DNA from: Channa striata
Lineage: Eukaryota > Chordata > Actinopteri > Anabantiformes > Channidae
DNA: 64,000 nt
NCBI GenBank assembly: GCA_033026295.1
Contig: CM065173.1
Location: 18,228,517 to 18,292,516, forward strand
Direction of reading: 5' to 3'
Shown: piece by piece, positions 38,191-52,300 of the stretch
Layout of the letters: the number at the start of each line of letters is the position of its first letter
Numbering within the stretch: the first letter of the stretch is position 1
Program-made: the position numbers and the translations under genes
Notes under the pieces: model-generated
What the model was told of the DNA's origin: nothing
Databases searched by the model: none
The model's input: only the letters and a program-made list of their open reading frames with translations

Positions 38191-38492
38191 AGCGGAGAGG
38201 CACGTGCCCGCTCATGCCAGTTAGTCATCAGCCCTCGCGCTTCACCTGCGTCGTGACGTTGTGCGCATGCGCAGACTCACCGGAGGCGTCAGGTAGGAAA
38301 AGCTGGTGACGTCGCTGCTGCGTCTTCCTGCGTCTTCCTGCGGGTTCCTGCGTCCTCATGTGTCGCTTTCAGATGTTCGCTTTCGCCAAGTCTTATCGCC
38401 GGTTCTCTGGCCTGCTAAAAGCTGCAGCGCTAAAGCAATACAGGAAATATGACAAATCGTGTCCATTAACCAGTGGCAATATGGGAGTGAAG
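38190..38492 (+). promoter_or_regulatory. rgs14 CpG-rich promoter and untranslated first exon
   Basis: A short CpG-rich block (GCGCATGCGCA near 38262, a palindrome of the NRF1 type) precedes an exon ending GGAGTGAAG at 38492 before GTATGA. The exon carries an ATG at 38358 opening a 45-codon frame (MCRFQMFAFAKSYRRF...) that does not match Rgs14 and is out of register with the Rgs14 ATG in the next exon. I read it as leader with an upstream ORF. Exon assignment to rgs14 is by position. A second possible leader exon ends at 39138 (GACCCAA then GTAAGT). Confidence 0.5.
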
Positions 38493-39258
38493 GTATGACA
38501 ATAATTCAGTACACACGCACATTATTCATTTTTTCTTTCACAACAACCTTAACTCTAAGCTTCCCTTTACCTTAAAGTTGACTTGTGGAACCCACAAACA
38601 CAGTCGTGTCCTCACTAGTTAGCTTGCAAAGTCATGTATTTCACACATACTGTCAATTCAAATAATTCACTTTTTTTCATTCATAATCTGCCTACATTAA
38701 AATAAGGTACTACTGAAAGTCTGCTTTTCTTTTAATTGCACTAAACAAAAGTAAAATGCATATCATCAGTTTGATTTTATGTGTCATTGACTTGATATAA
38801 TACAACCAATAAATGTGGGGCAATTGTGTTTGCACTTTGTAAAAGAAAATGTCAACGTCTAAAAGATAAAGACTGTTGCACATGCTTTAAAATCCTCTCA
38901 GATGCACATTTGCTTTGTAGATTGTGTGATATTATGAGCTGCGTCTAGTAGCTCGCACAGTGACTCTACATCAAAAAGCAGAATGAGAGCGTTCCGTCTT
39001 GTCTGAGTTCCCACATCACAGTGTTTCTCAAGATGTAGACTCAGAACAGTTTGATCATAGTAACCATACTTCCTCTTTTGCGGCTTGTTGCTATGGCAAG
39101 ACTTCCCTTCCAGGCAGGAAGTGACAGGAGGACCCAAGTAAGTTTTTCAGTGTGTGTGTATGAAGATCATCATGTTTGGGTGGAGCACTTTACTGTGACC
39201 TGACAGTGTGCACATCACATAAGACTTCTGCTTATCGTCCTGTAGTGTCCGTGCCACT

Positions 39259-42200
39259 ATGGCGAACTTCGATGCTTTAAAAATTCCTGCTGCCCACATG
39301 GTGAGTTGGCAACGGTCCTTTTTGGGTGTGTTTAGGGTCTATAGCTGTTGTTACATAATGGACTTTAAAGACTCTAAGGGTGAATATACGTGTGAGTTAA
39401 ATACTGAATAATATATATAACTTGTATCTTTGCTAGGGTTCATAATCATGATTTTCCTCTTTTTTTTTTTTTTTTTTTGTCAAGGTTGTATTGTTAAGCT
39501 GATTTCCAGGTCAGAGTACATTAGAGCAGTTTTCTTGTGTTGGCTTGTATTTTACATCTCCACTCTGCAGCAGTGCCAGAACCAATCAGGCTGTGTGGCT
39601 GCAGTAGGTTGCAATTGAAAACAGTCGGACGAAACAGCCAAGCCGTGCCTGGGTGCCAAGCTGTCATGTGTAGGCTGACTTGGCTTCGGTCGACTCCTTG
39701 TGAGATCATTACATGTCTTGAATGGGTTTAATTCTGCTAAAGGTGTGAAACTGTTTATAGATGTATCTCAAAGGGACAGAGGATACATGGATGTTAGTGT
39801 TTAAAAAAACGGTGCTTTGCATTTTATGAGATTGGAAGTGCTCCTACTATTGGTGCTACATCAGACTCTTCCCTCAGACAGGGTGTGTTTGCAACTTTTT
39901 CCTCTCCATTAAAGGTTTTGCAGAGAATCCTAATGTCCTCTGTAGTGGTGTACGGAATTGAAAAGTGTAAGACTACAGTAAATTCATTTCCTTACAGTTT
40001 GTGTGTCCTCGTTTAACCTAAGTGTTTGTGCAGAAGAGCAAGTAGTGAATAGTGAAGAGCTAGCGTCACCGTGGAGCTTGCACCTGCAGAAACAGCCCAA
40101 GTCAGCCTTATATGGACAAAGATTGACTTGCCAGAGGCAGTTGTGTTTGAGTAGGGCACATAATTTCTGCATTTTCTAAATTGTACACGCATCTAATTTC
40201 TATTTCTTTAAGAAAAACTTAATTATTGTCGCTACATCCTTCCTGTCAGTTTTGTCTGCCTATTTCTGATAAAACATGGGGCCATTTTCACTCACAATAC
40301 TACACAGACGCGGATAGCATGTAAGTTATTCTACATGTGACGTCAAAGTTACCCTGGACGTTCTGTGAAGACGTTGAGTTTAGTTCAGTTTTGCTAAATC
40401 TGGTTTGATCAATTCATAAAGTTAAATGTGCGTGAGCTGGGACGTAAAGTTTAGATCACGCGAATTCACAATGACGACCACATGAAATACCACGGATGAA
40501 AAGTCAGCAATAGTAAATAGAGTTAGACATGTATTGACAATGACGCGTTGACACCTTTTGTGCTTGGCAGTTTTAAAGTTGGAACCCACGTGTCTGTGGA
40601 CTGTGGGAGGAAACCAGGGCACCCAGGGGAAACCCAGACAGGAGAAACACTCCACACAGAAAGCTCTATGGATCAAAACGCAGGGCCCTCGTGCTGGGAG
40701 CTGGTCTTTCCCACTTTTAAATGTTATTTCAGTATTAATTGATTCTTCAACACTGTGTGTGGTTTCCTGAAACCAAACATCCAGTCTTGTACTTTATTTT
40801 ATTTAAAGCCGACTCAGTCAACCTGCAGATGCTCTTTTCTAAAACACCTTCCTTGGACTTCGATCAGTATCAAGGCTCCAGAGTAGGATGAAACACGGTT
40901 GTCAGTTCACGATCGCGTACAAAGAGCTTTGCAGAGTCCAGTTGTTCTGAAAGTCGTGTGTAACTTAATCAGAACTTACAAAGTGCATGTGAATTTGTGC
41001 TGCTGAAAGCTGAATGAGAGCTATTGTCATCCGTGTCACAACCACTTCCTGTGAAAACAGCTTTGGCTGATTGCACTACACTGTTACATAGAAGAAGAAG
41101 GGGGGGAAAAACAAGCAAAAATCATGCAGCTGTGTTCACATTTCACTTCCTAAGTGTTCGGCTGTGTTTTTCAGTTTACTTCACTACTGATTATTTTAAC
41201 ATTTGGATGTCACATTAGTTAAGTATTTTAGTTCTATAAGTTTCCTATCGATTCTTATACTATCTTAGATCATATCAATCAATTTAAAAACTATTAATAC
41301 ATTTTTATACATTTTCTTAAGGCATAAGTGTTGGACTGAGTTACATTTCTTAACTTGTGCAGGATTTTATCCAGTGATTCAATAGACAACCAGTTTTGCA
41401 CAACTAAGTTTTAGTTTGTTTCAGTGTATCTCTTTCTTTCTTCACAGAGCCAGGCAGTGTCAGATGGAGGTAAGGACGATCCCTTAACGCGAACACTGAC
41501 AGTCCTGTACATGTCACAGTTCTACAATCTGGACGTGTCTGTGCACGACAGAAGAAAATATCTGATTCAGTCTCAGGCTTGGTTTTTCTTTTCTGTGCGT
41601 ATAAATGGGCGTGTTTGTGCCTGAATGTGTTGTAGAGTTGAACATGTCTGCACGAGGCTGTGGAGGCAGCAGCTCCAGCCTTCCAGGGACTCCGGGCGGA
41701 GAGCCCGGCCCGGCTAACAGCGTGCTAAGCTGGGCTGTCTCGTTCGAGAAGCTCTTGGAGGACCCCAGTGGGGTCCGGTATTTCACGGTGAGTCACACAC
41801 CGCACAGCTGCTTGTGTTATGTTACACTTTTCAGTAAGTTGTGGCTGTTTTCTAATGATCTCTTGCTACAGTTGGCATGTCACATGTGGTCATACGGTGT
41901 TTGTGTGGTTCTTCACAGGCCTTTCTGAAATCGGAGGTGAGCGCAGAGAACATTTTATTCTGGCAAGCGTGTGAAAAATTTAGGAAGATTCCACCCACCT
42001 CGCTGGCTGAGGTACATATTGTTTTTACCTTGTTTCATGCTGAGTTTGCCTTCCTGTCATCTGTAATTCTAAATGCTATAGTGTGTTTTACCCTGCAGAA
42101 GCTCTTTAGTGTAATTTCCATTAGGTGTGTTTCTCAAGAAGTTAAATGTATTCAGTCTTGTAAACACATGTATCAGTATTCAACAACTGATACATTTTCT

Positions 42201-45200
42201 GTTGATGTTATTGTTGTATATGACTCCATTTTTATAATCTGAGACCTACATTCTTCTTTGCCAAACTTTCAGTTAAAAGTGACTGATTAGCAAACAAGGA
42301 ATCCGTTAACATCAACTTTTTACATCATGTTACCTTCAAGGTGGAAGTTTAGATAAAGAAACTCCACTGCTAAAGAAACAAGGAACTAAAGACGTTGTTG
42401 AGCTGGTGACACTTTACATGTTAGTGACAGTTGTTGCTCAGGAAAATAAATGGCCTAATAGCAACTTATTATTATTTTTGGTACAGGAAGTGCCAACTCT
42501 TAATAAAGAAGAATAAACCACAACACACGCACGCACTAAACTAACACTGACTAACTTAGGTGGGTTGAAAGCTGAATATTCTGACTGATTGAGTGATTCA
42601 TTGGAGTTTTTTCTCACTAATGTCGTGTTTGCTTAGACATGGTGATTAGGAAACAATGTTTAGGCCATATCTAATCATCAGGATGATTCAGTCTGATGAA
42701 TTTGGTTATTGTTTCCAGCTGAAAGCAGCAGCCCAGTCCATCTTCAACACCTACCTATCTGACAGCGCTCCCTACTCGGTCAATATCGATGATACGGCCA
42801 AGACCGAGGAGAAGGATCTAGAGCAGCCCACACCTTCCATGTTTAACAAGGCTCAAGCACAGGTCTGTGTGGCTTCTCAGCTCAGTAATACAGTGAAATG
42901 TTTTTGGGGGGCTAGGCTGATTGTGTCGTACCACCTCTGTGCTTTGCCTCAGATTTTTAAGCTGATGAAGATGGACAGCTACAGGCGCTTTGTGCGCTCT
43001 CCTCTGTACCAGAGTTGCACCTTGGCAAGTGTAGAAGGCAAACTTCTACCTCAGCTCTCTAATGAGCCAGGACGCATGGGATCATGGGAGGATGTGGCCA
43101 CCCGAAGCCCCACATTTACTGACAAAAAGGTAGCCTGTAAGAGATTATATCAAGGGGCGGTGGAAGGAAGTTTGTATGTGATTATTACGAATATTTTCTT
43201 AATTCATTACTGTGCCAAACAGAACAAGAAGTCAGACTCTAACAAGCTGCTAGGTGGAAAGAGTGCCTCGGAGCGACAGAAAAGGGGATCGTGGGGAGGT
43301 AATATATGTCAAAGGGCAGATTTTGTGCTTGTGATTTATGGCTTGAAACGCATCCAGTGACACTACAACTTCTGTCCTTTTCTTACTATGGACACCAACA
43401 GATACATCCAACGCCCCGGCCACAGTCTACCAGAAAGACTCCCACATGTCGGTGAAGTCGACCAGCAGCGTGGAGCTCGGCTCCCTCTATAGGCACATCG
43501 AGGTTGGTGCATTTATAACTAAAGCTCTGCTGTGAAGCTGGTGCTGCTTTAGCAGCAGTCTGTGTTGATCCAGTGGAGAAGGACAATAAAACACACTAAA
43601 GACTAAATGCAGTGTAGACGGTGATAAAGGACCCAATTACTTCAAACTTAATCACATCAAAGTCTATTTTTCACTCATAACACTCGCCTTTTTTCTTTTT
43701 TTCCATCTGCGATGCAGAATGGCAGATCGAGTCCCCGGATCCCAGATCAGGGTGGTGGAGGTGGGAGTAGGGTAGGGATGGAGGGGGGCTACTGCTGTGT
43801 CTACCTACCTGATGGAAGCGCCTCCCTGGCCCCCACACGTAATGGTCAGCCCATCAAAGACATGCTGGCAAGCCTGTGCGAAAAGAGAGGCTTCCCGCTG
43901 AAAGATGTCATCATCTACCTTCACGGCAAGGACAAGGTGGGCACTTAGCTGCTCTGTCTGCTGCACTTGCCATTACTTTAAATCAAGAAGCTGCTAAAAT
44001 CTGTCCACTGTAGCAGCAGCTATTTTGCAACAGGCCTATTGAAAAAGGATGACTACTTTCTTCCTGTTCTGACATCCTCTCAACCTTGTGCTCCCTCATC
44101 ACAGTCCCTATTTTCGTTTCTGAAACTTTGTGAAAACATATTTGAAATTATCCTCTTTTGTTGCTGACGTCAGTGTAACATCTCAGTCTGATGCACTGTG
44201 GCTCTCTCTACTGCAGCCGTTATCGCTGGACCAGGACTGCTCCGTGCTGAGAGATCAGCAGGTCTCTTTAGAGCTCAGGGTGACGTTTGCGTGAGTCATT
44301 TTTCCTTCACTTCCTTTTTTTCTACCATTGACACCCTAGCAGGTTTCACACCCAAACACACTACAGCAGTCACTTCTCACCATGTGAGAGGGAAGTCCTT
44401 TTAACAACAGGCACGTACACAGGGCAGAAATAATTTTATTCATCATTTGCATTTAATATCTAATGATAGAGGGTTGCCAAGTTAAATTAAGTGTGAGTTT
44501 GCTACTCAAACATCATGGCATTGCAGATTGTCTCTGGTTCCAGGCTCTGCGTGACAAGCCTTACTGATGTTCTTCTATTATTCCTTTGCGTTTGATTCAT
44601 TTTCATGCTGCTGTGTGAAGGAGGTTATTGAAACACATGTATGTTTCAGGCTGGAGATTGCTGCGACTGGGAAAACAACGGGGATTGTTGCAAAGTCTAG
44701 TAAGACGCTGCAGGATGCCCTGTCTCTAGTGATGCAGAAGCACCATCTCAAACCGCAAGAGGTTGTGGTCTCTATGGTGAGTGAGTGTGCGTGTGAATAA
44801 GTAAATTTTATTTGTACAGCACTTTTAAACCACCTATGAAGATTACATCTAGCTGAATTTAAGAAACCCCGGACGTCTATAAGCTGGTCTGCAACCACTT
44901 TTTCTAATACCTTAGATATGAAGGCTAACTTAGAAATAAGCTTGTATTTCTGGGGCAGTTTATGGTGAAGAAAAGTCAATGCTATCTGCCCATTGATGAT
45001 GCAGGAGTGAATGAGATCATAATAGCTAGCGCTAACACCGTTACCATGTTTTTAAAACACAATAAATGTTCGTTAAATGACACAAGCTGAGTGAAGTTGT
45101 CAGGTGTTTCTAAAATAATTGACATCTCTCTGTAGTAACGTTATATAATGACTAGAATTAATGACTTGCCTCCAGTTTCTAAAGCAGCAGACTAAACGTA

Positions 45201-45975
45201 ATATTTTTCATAATTTCTGTCCTGTCAGCACCTGTCTGCTTCTTCTGCCCAACAGTTTACACCCCAGTGTGCAGATTATTGTTTATATCACATCTGCACT
45301 TACTGTGATTACTGAAGAGTAAATGTTTTGCAGTGGGAATAAGTGACAAAATGTGCTTATTGTTGATTGTTTCTTTTTTCTGTGCAAGTTCACAATGTAC
45401 TTCCTCTTCAAGCTGTGTCCCCACAAAACTGCAACAAATTGTGTGTCAGCATGTTTCTGAGTTGTATTTAAATTTTTTTTTTTTTTTTTTTTCAGGTGGG
45501 AAGTGACGAGCCTGTGAACATGAGCAGCACTGTGTTCAGACTGGCTAATAAGACGCTACGACTTGAAAAAAGCAAAGGTTAATAGACCCTACCCTTTAAA
45601 AAAATCACTTTTACTTGTGGATAAAGTGGCAGACATGTAGTCTTTACATCATCAGATAACTGCTGTACCTCACTTGGCCGACAAGTAGATGTTCAGTTCA
45701 GTATAATTTGAAAAAGGAACATAATTGTCTCTCCATCCACTGTCAGTTGTTGATGATATGTGTGATAACACTTTTGTGTGATCTCCAAATGTTGCCTGAA
45801 CCCTGGCTGTACCTTCCTATTCATTTAATTGTTATTTTATGATGCCTTTAAATGAATCCCTCATTTCTTGGCTTCCTCTCATTCTTGGCAGTGAAGATGG
45901 CCTTTTCACTGCTGAATTCACTGCCCAGTTCTTTTCTGCATTACTATACAAGTTCCTTTTTCCCTACTCGGACTG

Positions 45976-46018
<43 letters not shown>

Positions 46019-47649
46019 TTTCTCTCTCTGTCTCTTCATCCTTTTCTGTGGGGTTAGAATGTCTGAGTCCATTTGGTTTGTTGAGTGCTGTGTCACTTTG
46101 AGTTCACTCACCTCATTTCCCAACTGCTGAGAGACCAGAACCAACTTCACTTTGGATCAGTGCTCTCCAGCTCTGTTCCACTCACTGCATGTAGGATGAA
46201 GGAAATGGATTCAATTAGAGTGGCTGTATTCCAGGAGGACCAATTTAATTCTTGTCAACAGTATTTTATCTGGCTGATGTCAGTGTTTAACACAATAGGG
46301 AATTGAAGTTCTGGAGCATCGCTGGCGGCCCACTGCCTACAGTACTGTTAGACCAGAAACGGGGCAGTTTGAAACTGATTAGTAACTCTGTGTGATTTGA
46401 ACAGGAAAAGACCAGACCAGCGTTTCCAAAGCCAGTGGTTTCTCTGTAGCCCCACAGGTGAGGACTTCCTCCCATGATAAATTTCACATTATGCAGATAT
46501 ATATAAAGCATTTTACTCAATGTATAGATAATATAGACCTTTCTTTTTATAAGGGTAGATTGTAGTGTAAGCTATACATGTTATCTATAATGTAATAATA
46601 ATAATAATGTTTTCTCATTTGTGCAATGCAGCACATTCCATTGTCTGATTGTAGTGGATAATGTTCTGTATACAGCGGACGATCCTTTTTCAGGAAATTG
46701 TCAAAACAATTTCTTAAACTGATAATGCTGGAATCTTGGTTCCAGGCAGGAGCAGCGAGTGGAGGTGTTGTGGATCCACGATCACTGTTGCAGGCAGACA
46801 GATCCAAGACTCAACCCAAGCCCAGTAAGAACCGCGAGTTGGATGGTAGGACATCTCAGCAGTACCTAGTAGGGTTGGGCAATGTGGCACCAAATACTGT
46901 GAGATGATTGAGGTTGGACAGCCATCATCAAAGATTCAATGGCAGTAATTGTGTTAAATCAATGTTGTAAATGCTTTGATTTCACATAGTTTAACCGTGA
47001 ACTGCTCAGTTACATCACACAAGCTTTCTCAGCAGATGGACTTTAAAAAATGTACCTTCCTTAATGACTGGACCAAGGAGTTGGATTTAATTTTTATTGA
47101 CTGCAAATATTTATGTTTAAGAGGAACTTAATTTATAAATGTATTAAATTAAAATGAATTTGTATTGCCCAACCCTAGTATACATGCAGGAGAGGGGTTT
47201 GATGAGAATCATTTAGCTTTTTATGAGATATTTTTATTTTTATTTTTAAAGCTAGTTTGCCCAAGATTAAGTAGAAAGATGAAGAGCAGCCCACACACTT
47301 ACAAGATGAGAATACCTGGAAAACATGGTTTTATTTAACATTATTTTAATCTACATTGTCTTCAGCAGGGTTTCTGGACATGCTGACCAGGGCTCAGTGC
47401 AGCAGGGTCGATGACCAGCGGGGCCTCCTGACCAAAGAGCAGCTCGAGGTCCCTCTATTCCTGCAGTTGCCCCCAGAGCAAGGACAGGACGCCGAGCCAC
47501 ATAAGCCCAGCTCACCCAGCTCCTCCCCTGCAGAATCCAAAGAGGACCCGGACAAGAAACCACCACCTTTAGATCCACATAAAGCAACAGAGGCAAACCC
47601 AACCTCTGCTGAACCCAAATCTAAAGACCTAAAGGAAACAACAGTTTGA
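39259..47649 (+). CDS. rgs14: Regulator of G-protein signalling 14, 15 coding exons
   Basis: Coding exons: 39259-39300, 41448-41469, 41636-41787, 41919-42011, 42719-42862, 42953-43129, 43223-43298, 43402-43502, 43718-43936, 44217-44290, 44650-44776, 45496-45577, 46405-46457, 46746-46845, 47369-47649. Phases agree throughout, giving 580 aa (human RGS14 566). The RGS domain spans about residues 51-175 (WAVSFEKLLEDP, AENILFWQACEKF, YRRFVRSPLY) and is the GAP for Gi/o alpha. Two Ras-binding domains follow at about 290-440 (YCCVYLPDGSASL, IKDMLASLCEKRG, LEIAATGKTTG, LQDALSLVMQKHHLKP). A GoLoco motif lies near 488-508 (GFLDMLTRAQCS, then DDQRGLL with the D/E-Q-R arginine) and acts as a GDI for Gi alpha-GDP. 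The start in exon 1 is supported by exons 2-3 giving AVSDGEL, as in mammalian RGS14. Followed by slc34a1 on the same strand, as in human 5q35.3. Confidence 0.96.
40585..40672 (+). repeat. Fish interspersed-repeat fragment in rgs14 intron 1
   Basis: GTCTGTGGACTGTGGGAGGA and the following CACACAGAAAG match the pattern of a repeat seen again at about 58745-59025 in this window (CTCTGGACTGTGGGAGGAAA ... CACACAGGAAAG). Sequences of this type are common LINE-tail-like repeats in teleosts. Truncated here. Confidence 0.55.
45977..46017. repeat. (TG)n microsatellite in rgs14 intron
   Basis: Uninterrupted TG repeat of about 41 bp between exons 12 and 13. Confidence 0.95.
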
Positions 47650-49180
47650 AAGGATTTTTATGTGTGGGATGGACAAAAACATGATCAAAACACCACATCT
47701 TCATGTTTCAAAAAACTAATTTTAGTTTAAAGTAGCCAAGCACTTTTTAAAATTGTTTACAGATAAGCTCAGAGGCAGCAATGTATTACCGTCTCTGCTA
47801 CTGGTTATTGGCCTTTCAGCCAATATGTAAAGAACACCCTGGCAAGCATTTAGTGTCCCTTCAAAACACTACACATCCTTGTGTGAAAAATGTTTGCTAT
47901 GAAATGTTTAATGCACCCAAAGATGCCTGGGAAGTTTTTAGCTCGGCGTTGACTTTGAAACCAATTTGCTGAAATAGCTCTTCTTTCCCCCGACGTTCAG
48001 TGCTGTTCCGGTTTGAGTACAGCTCACGTTGCTTCTGTTTCTCCCAGTCTCACATTGCTGTTATTGCTCATTTCTTTGAACTCTAAAAAACATGATTCTG
48101 CACAGGAAAACTACTTTCCAGAACGCACGACTTGTACTTTTCCTTTTTTCAATTAAGGTGTGTGAACTTTTCTTTATGTAGATTAGTGTTTTAGTATTTT
48201 AAATGCCTGTTTTCATCTGTGTGTGCTTTACTTGCTTGTTTTCTGACTGTGTGTGTGGTGCGTAAAGGCAGTTGCTTTGCTGTGAGAGCACTTTGAGAAG
48301 TCCTGGTTAAGTCATGGTTTTCCTGTCACCTCAGACTACATCTCAGGGTTCAAGTCTTTAATCAGTAATGTGGTGGTAAGAATCAGATGCTGTGATCATT
48401 GTAAATATCCCACAGGGTGTGTTCGAATAATTAAACTGTTTATTATGTAATGAGATTTTTTTGCTGTTTGCAGTTGTCATTGGAAAAATGCACCACGTTT
48501 CAGCTTCCAGCCCTCAGAGAGGTGTTTTCACTGAGGTCACTTTTTGGCTTGGCAAAAATTCTGCGTGATATGATTTTATATGTAGTGCAGCCAAGCCGCA
48601 CTGCCCCAGTGGAGCCGGGTGTATGACTCATGCAGAGAATCAATCTGTGAGGAGTCACTTGCAACTAGTTTTGTAATTATTTTATTCTGTCACGTGACTT
48701 AATGGTGTGTATGCTGGGTGAGAAACCTCGCTCCTGTCGTGTAATGATGTCATCCGTGCATAGTGATGATGTTCTTTGCAATGTTGTGATTGGCTCTTTG
48801 GAAGGAGTTGTAGCCAATAACCTGTTTCATCTGTCTACACACCAGTTGCTGGAAGGTGTTTTCCACTTGAGGAGGGGTGTGGGGTGTATCTGAATATTGT
48901 ATGCATTACCAAACAAATTAGGTGAGTCATAGATGGATTCATCCTCATGGATGATGTCAGCAGCATCCATATTTCAGAGTACGTGACAGCATGGACTGTC
49001 CCCATATCATCACAGAGTTTATGGGCTGGTCCCTAAGCAATTACCTAAGACACTGAACAGCTCTTCATATGTACTTGAGCATTAATGTGCAGCGTATTAT
49101 TCATGTTGTTATACCCACAACTTCTCTCTGCCAGAAATTGGAATAATTAGCATACAGAGCTTTGATTGGCACACCTTGGC

Positions 49181-49211
<31 letters not shown>

Positions 49212-49300
49212 TAACCATCCAAGCGTGAGTGGTGCGTCAGCGTGGCTATGAATGGGCAGAGAGGGGTGTGCTCTCTCAAACACCATAGCAGCAGTGAGAT
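47650..49300 (+). other. rgs14 3' UTR and flank
   Basis: The likely rgs14 3' UTR runs to about 48450, with an ATTAAA at 48430-48435. Beyond it lie about 850 bases without a gene, ending in a (GT)14 run at 49181-49208. Confidence 0.45.
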
Positions 49301-49375
49301 GAGGAGTGCCATCTACACCACTGCACCTCTGCTCTACTGAGGGAAGAAAAGAGAAGCAAGAGGCGAGAAAAGGAG
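49300..49375 (+). other. Candidate untranslated first exon of the 67-aa gene
   Basis: A purine-rich block ending GAAAAGGAG at 49375 is followed by a strong donor GTGAGTG. Nothing coding joins it nearby, so it could be the leader of the small gene whose first coding exon starts at 53006. Linking them across 3.6 kb is inference; the interval itself shows only microsatellites ((GT)12 at 49974-49997, (TGAA)n near 50342-50380) and no other exon. Confidence 0.35.
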
Positions 49376-52300
49376 GTGAGTGTTTGAATTACCCTGAGGC
49401 ATTTCATTAATCTCTCTTTTTTTTCCCTCTCTCTCGCTCTTATTTTTGAGGAGGTATCGTGCTTGTTCAGGCACTAGATGCATCTGCCTGCCCTTTTCCT
49501 CCCTCTGTCACTCCCTTCCCATTCATAGAAAAGCTCACATTTCATTTCATTTCTGTGTTTTGTTGCTGCTTTTTCAAGGCTCTGTCTATGCAAACACTGG
49601 GACAGATACAGTAACAAACTGGTTTTGAATATCTCCAAGTGTATTCCCTGAACTCAATCCCCTGCTAATGGGAGCTCTGAATAGCACTCGCTGTGCCTTT
49701 GAAAGACCTGCAGAGAAATGCATAAGTGGTGTAAAACAAAACCCATTCATCAGGATTAATGCTTGCACATTAGTCTGCATTCAAAGATTCTGCTCATGCT
49801 GGAATGGACAGAGACTCGGTTCGGTGTGTGCGGAAGGAAAACGATAGTAGGTTCATTAACTGTGACTCAGTTATCAGATAAGATGCACATGTCTGAGCTG
49901 TGATTCAGACTGGGAGCAGCTGCATTGGGTGACTCCTGACTTAATTCATCCACTCAGGGGTAAGGAAAAAATGGTGTGTGTGTGTGTGTGTGTGTGTAAC
50001 ACCTGAGCATAGCAGAACAAACAGCCCATCATCATCAATTATAGGACATAATGTCCTTGCCACTGTCTTAATGTGCCTTCTGTCCAGCTGCTCCAGCAGT
50101 TAGGATCCACACGTTCACCTCTGTGGTTCTAACCACCTCCATGTGCATGTTCGTGCTCTATAATTATGCATATTGTGATCATGTAATTTTCTGTAATTGA
50201 CATGTTCACCACTACAAATGTGGTGTGGGGGCAACAGCACACCAGTGTATAAGATCACCTGCACTAACATTGGACTGATTAGCTGAACACAGACTGGAAA
50301 CAATGTCATGGCGGCGAGGCTTCCTTCTGTCATTGTTCTTAGATGGATGGATGAATGGATGAATGAATGAATGAATGAATGTGACACAGGTGATTGTATC
50401 TCCAAGAGCTAAACACACCTTTGCTGAGAATGAATGAACTCTGTTTAATATCGTTTGTTTTTACAAAACTCTCACAAACATGGAAATTAATCTCAGGAAG
50501 CTCTTGTCACATTGCGCTTTTTTTTCACTTGGGGAGTTAATTAATCTCGACCCAACACTCAACGCTACTGTAGACCCGTTTTGGTCTCTGTCGATGTTAT
50601 GGATTCAGATCTCAGGAACTGATTAAATAGTCTGTTATTAAACCCTTCAACCCTTCTCCTTCACATTTATCATCCTCATCTGGCAGTGCGATGGGAGGAG
50701 GAAAGACTGCGAGGCAAACTATTCTATTTATCCATCCTTGCAGAAAGAGTTCTCGAGCAGCTCAAAAGACAAAACTCGATGTTTCTTTTGTGTGGTGTGC
50801 CCGTGTCCATGTAGCGATGTATGACCGTGTTGTGCATCTGTGCGTGAACTGCTTTTGTAAGCTACCACAGAAAGGTATGGTGTTTCTGGATGTGTCACTT
50901 GACTGTTGTTGGCTTGTTCATGTGGATGAATCAATGGAGAAGTTTCTTTCAAAGCCACAGGGCTCAGGGACTTGAGTCACAAAGGAAATGCACTTCTTCT
51001 CACTTCAGTGCAGCCTGTATAATGTTCCCCATCTCTTTGCCTTTGCCACAAAGAGGGATTCCTCGTCTGCCTAAAGACGCCAGACAGGGGAGAGACCGGG
51101 TGAAACATGAAGGCAAATCGTGCCATCTCATTTAGGTCATTTCCCTCTGTGACCTGGTCTGAAAGAGCACTCAGGACCCGCTGAATCCCATCTAGGCCGG
51201 GATTGTCCTCCACTGTCTCTCAAAGGGCTATAATGCACATTTCAGAGTAAGTGCATGGAGTACAGCAGCCTTTTAGTGCGTGCCCACTGAACCGTCATGT
51301 GTGTGGTTATGCCTTCTGTGAAAGGAGCTGGGAACACTCCAAGGATTCAGTCCCTCTGGTGCAGGGCCTTGCTGAATATCACATGTATTCTGTGTCCGAC
51401 AGGGACTTCCTAATGTAGTTCCCTGCACCATTAAATGTGGGGCTACCATGACTGCTGTAGTCAGGCGTCACAGTGGGTGAGTGGTCTCCTGTCGATCAGC
51501 TCCCATTCATTCTTTATGAGCTCTGGGCTGATGCTTCCTGTAGAGCCGCGGGCTGCACTGGAGATCAGGGTGGTGGAGCTTTGACTGCCACTTCAGTCAG
51601 ATCTGCAAGTGACTGAGTTCACTTTATCTATGCTCTGTGTAAACTGATGACAGGCCAGGCCAAGTCTGAAGACGCTAAACTGAAACCGAGATCTTGTGCA
51701 GACATGCATTATTCTGAATAACCACAACACGCATTACTCTGAAAGAATACTCACACTTATTGAGAACTTGCTTTAAGAAACCTGAAGCCACGGTTTCTGT
51801 GTGAGGCCCTTATCACAAATAATCAGTTTTTACAAAAATGCACCAAAGACATTTTGTTATTTCACTCAAATGTGAACCATATGAAACCGCTCTACATCCA
51901 GGTTAACCTGCTTTCAAACTACTTTACATTTAGTCATTTGGCAGATACTTTCAGTCAGAATGACTTTCAAATGATGTATTTTGCCTTATGATGTGTCAGT
52001 GCAGAAAAATACAAAAAACACATTTTAAAGGACAAACATACATCTTCCATCTCAAACCTTCCTAATTGTGTGATCCTGCTCAAAGTGTCTTGATCCTCCA
52101 CATCTACAGCCCAAGGTGATGTTTGAAGATTTCAGCCATATGTACATCTTCCACCTCAGCAAATGAATCAAGCTCTGGAGAGCTACAGCATTTAAGAATG
52201 TTTTAAAATCAAACTCATGTTCAGGAGTATTGAATAATATGTAATTAGGACAATCAGTAAACACACAGTCAGTTGAAATTTTTTTAATCTCATCTGGTCA

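Noticed and set aside
44578..44979. 133-codon minus-strand ORF over rgs14 exon 11
   Set aside because: It is the reverse shadow of a confirmed exon and its flanking introns.
50115..50418. Ile/His/Ser/Phe-rich ORFs near 50.3 kb
   Set aside because: They arise from the TGAA/TGGA tandem repeat and have no splice or family support.
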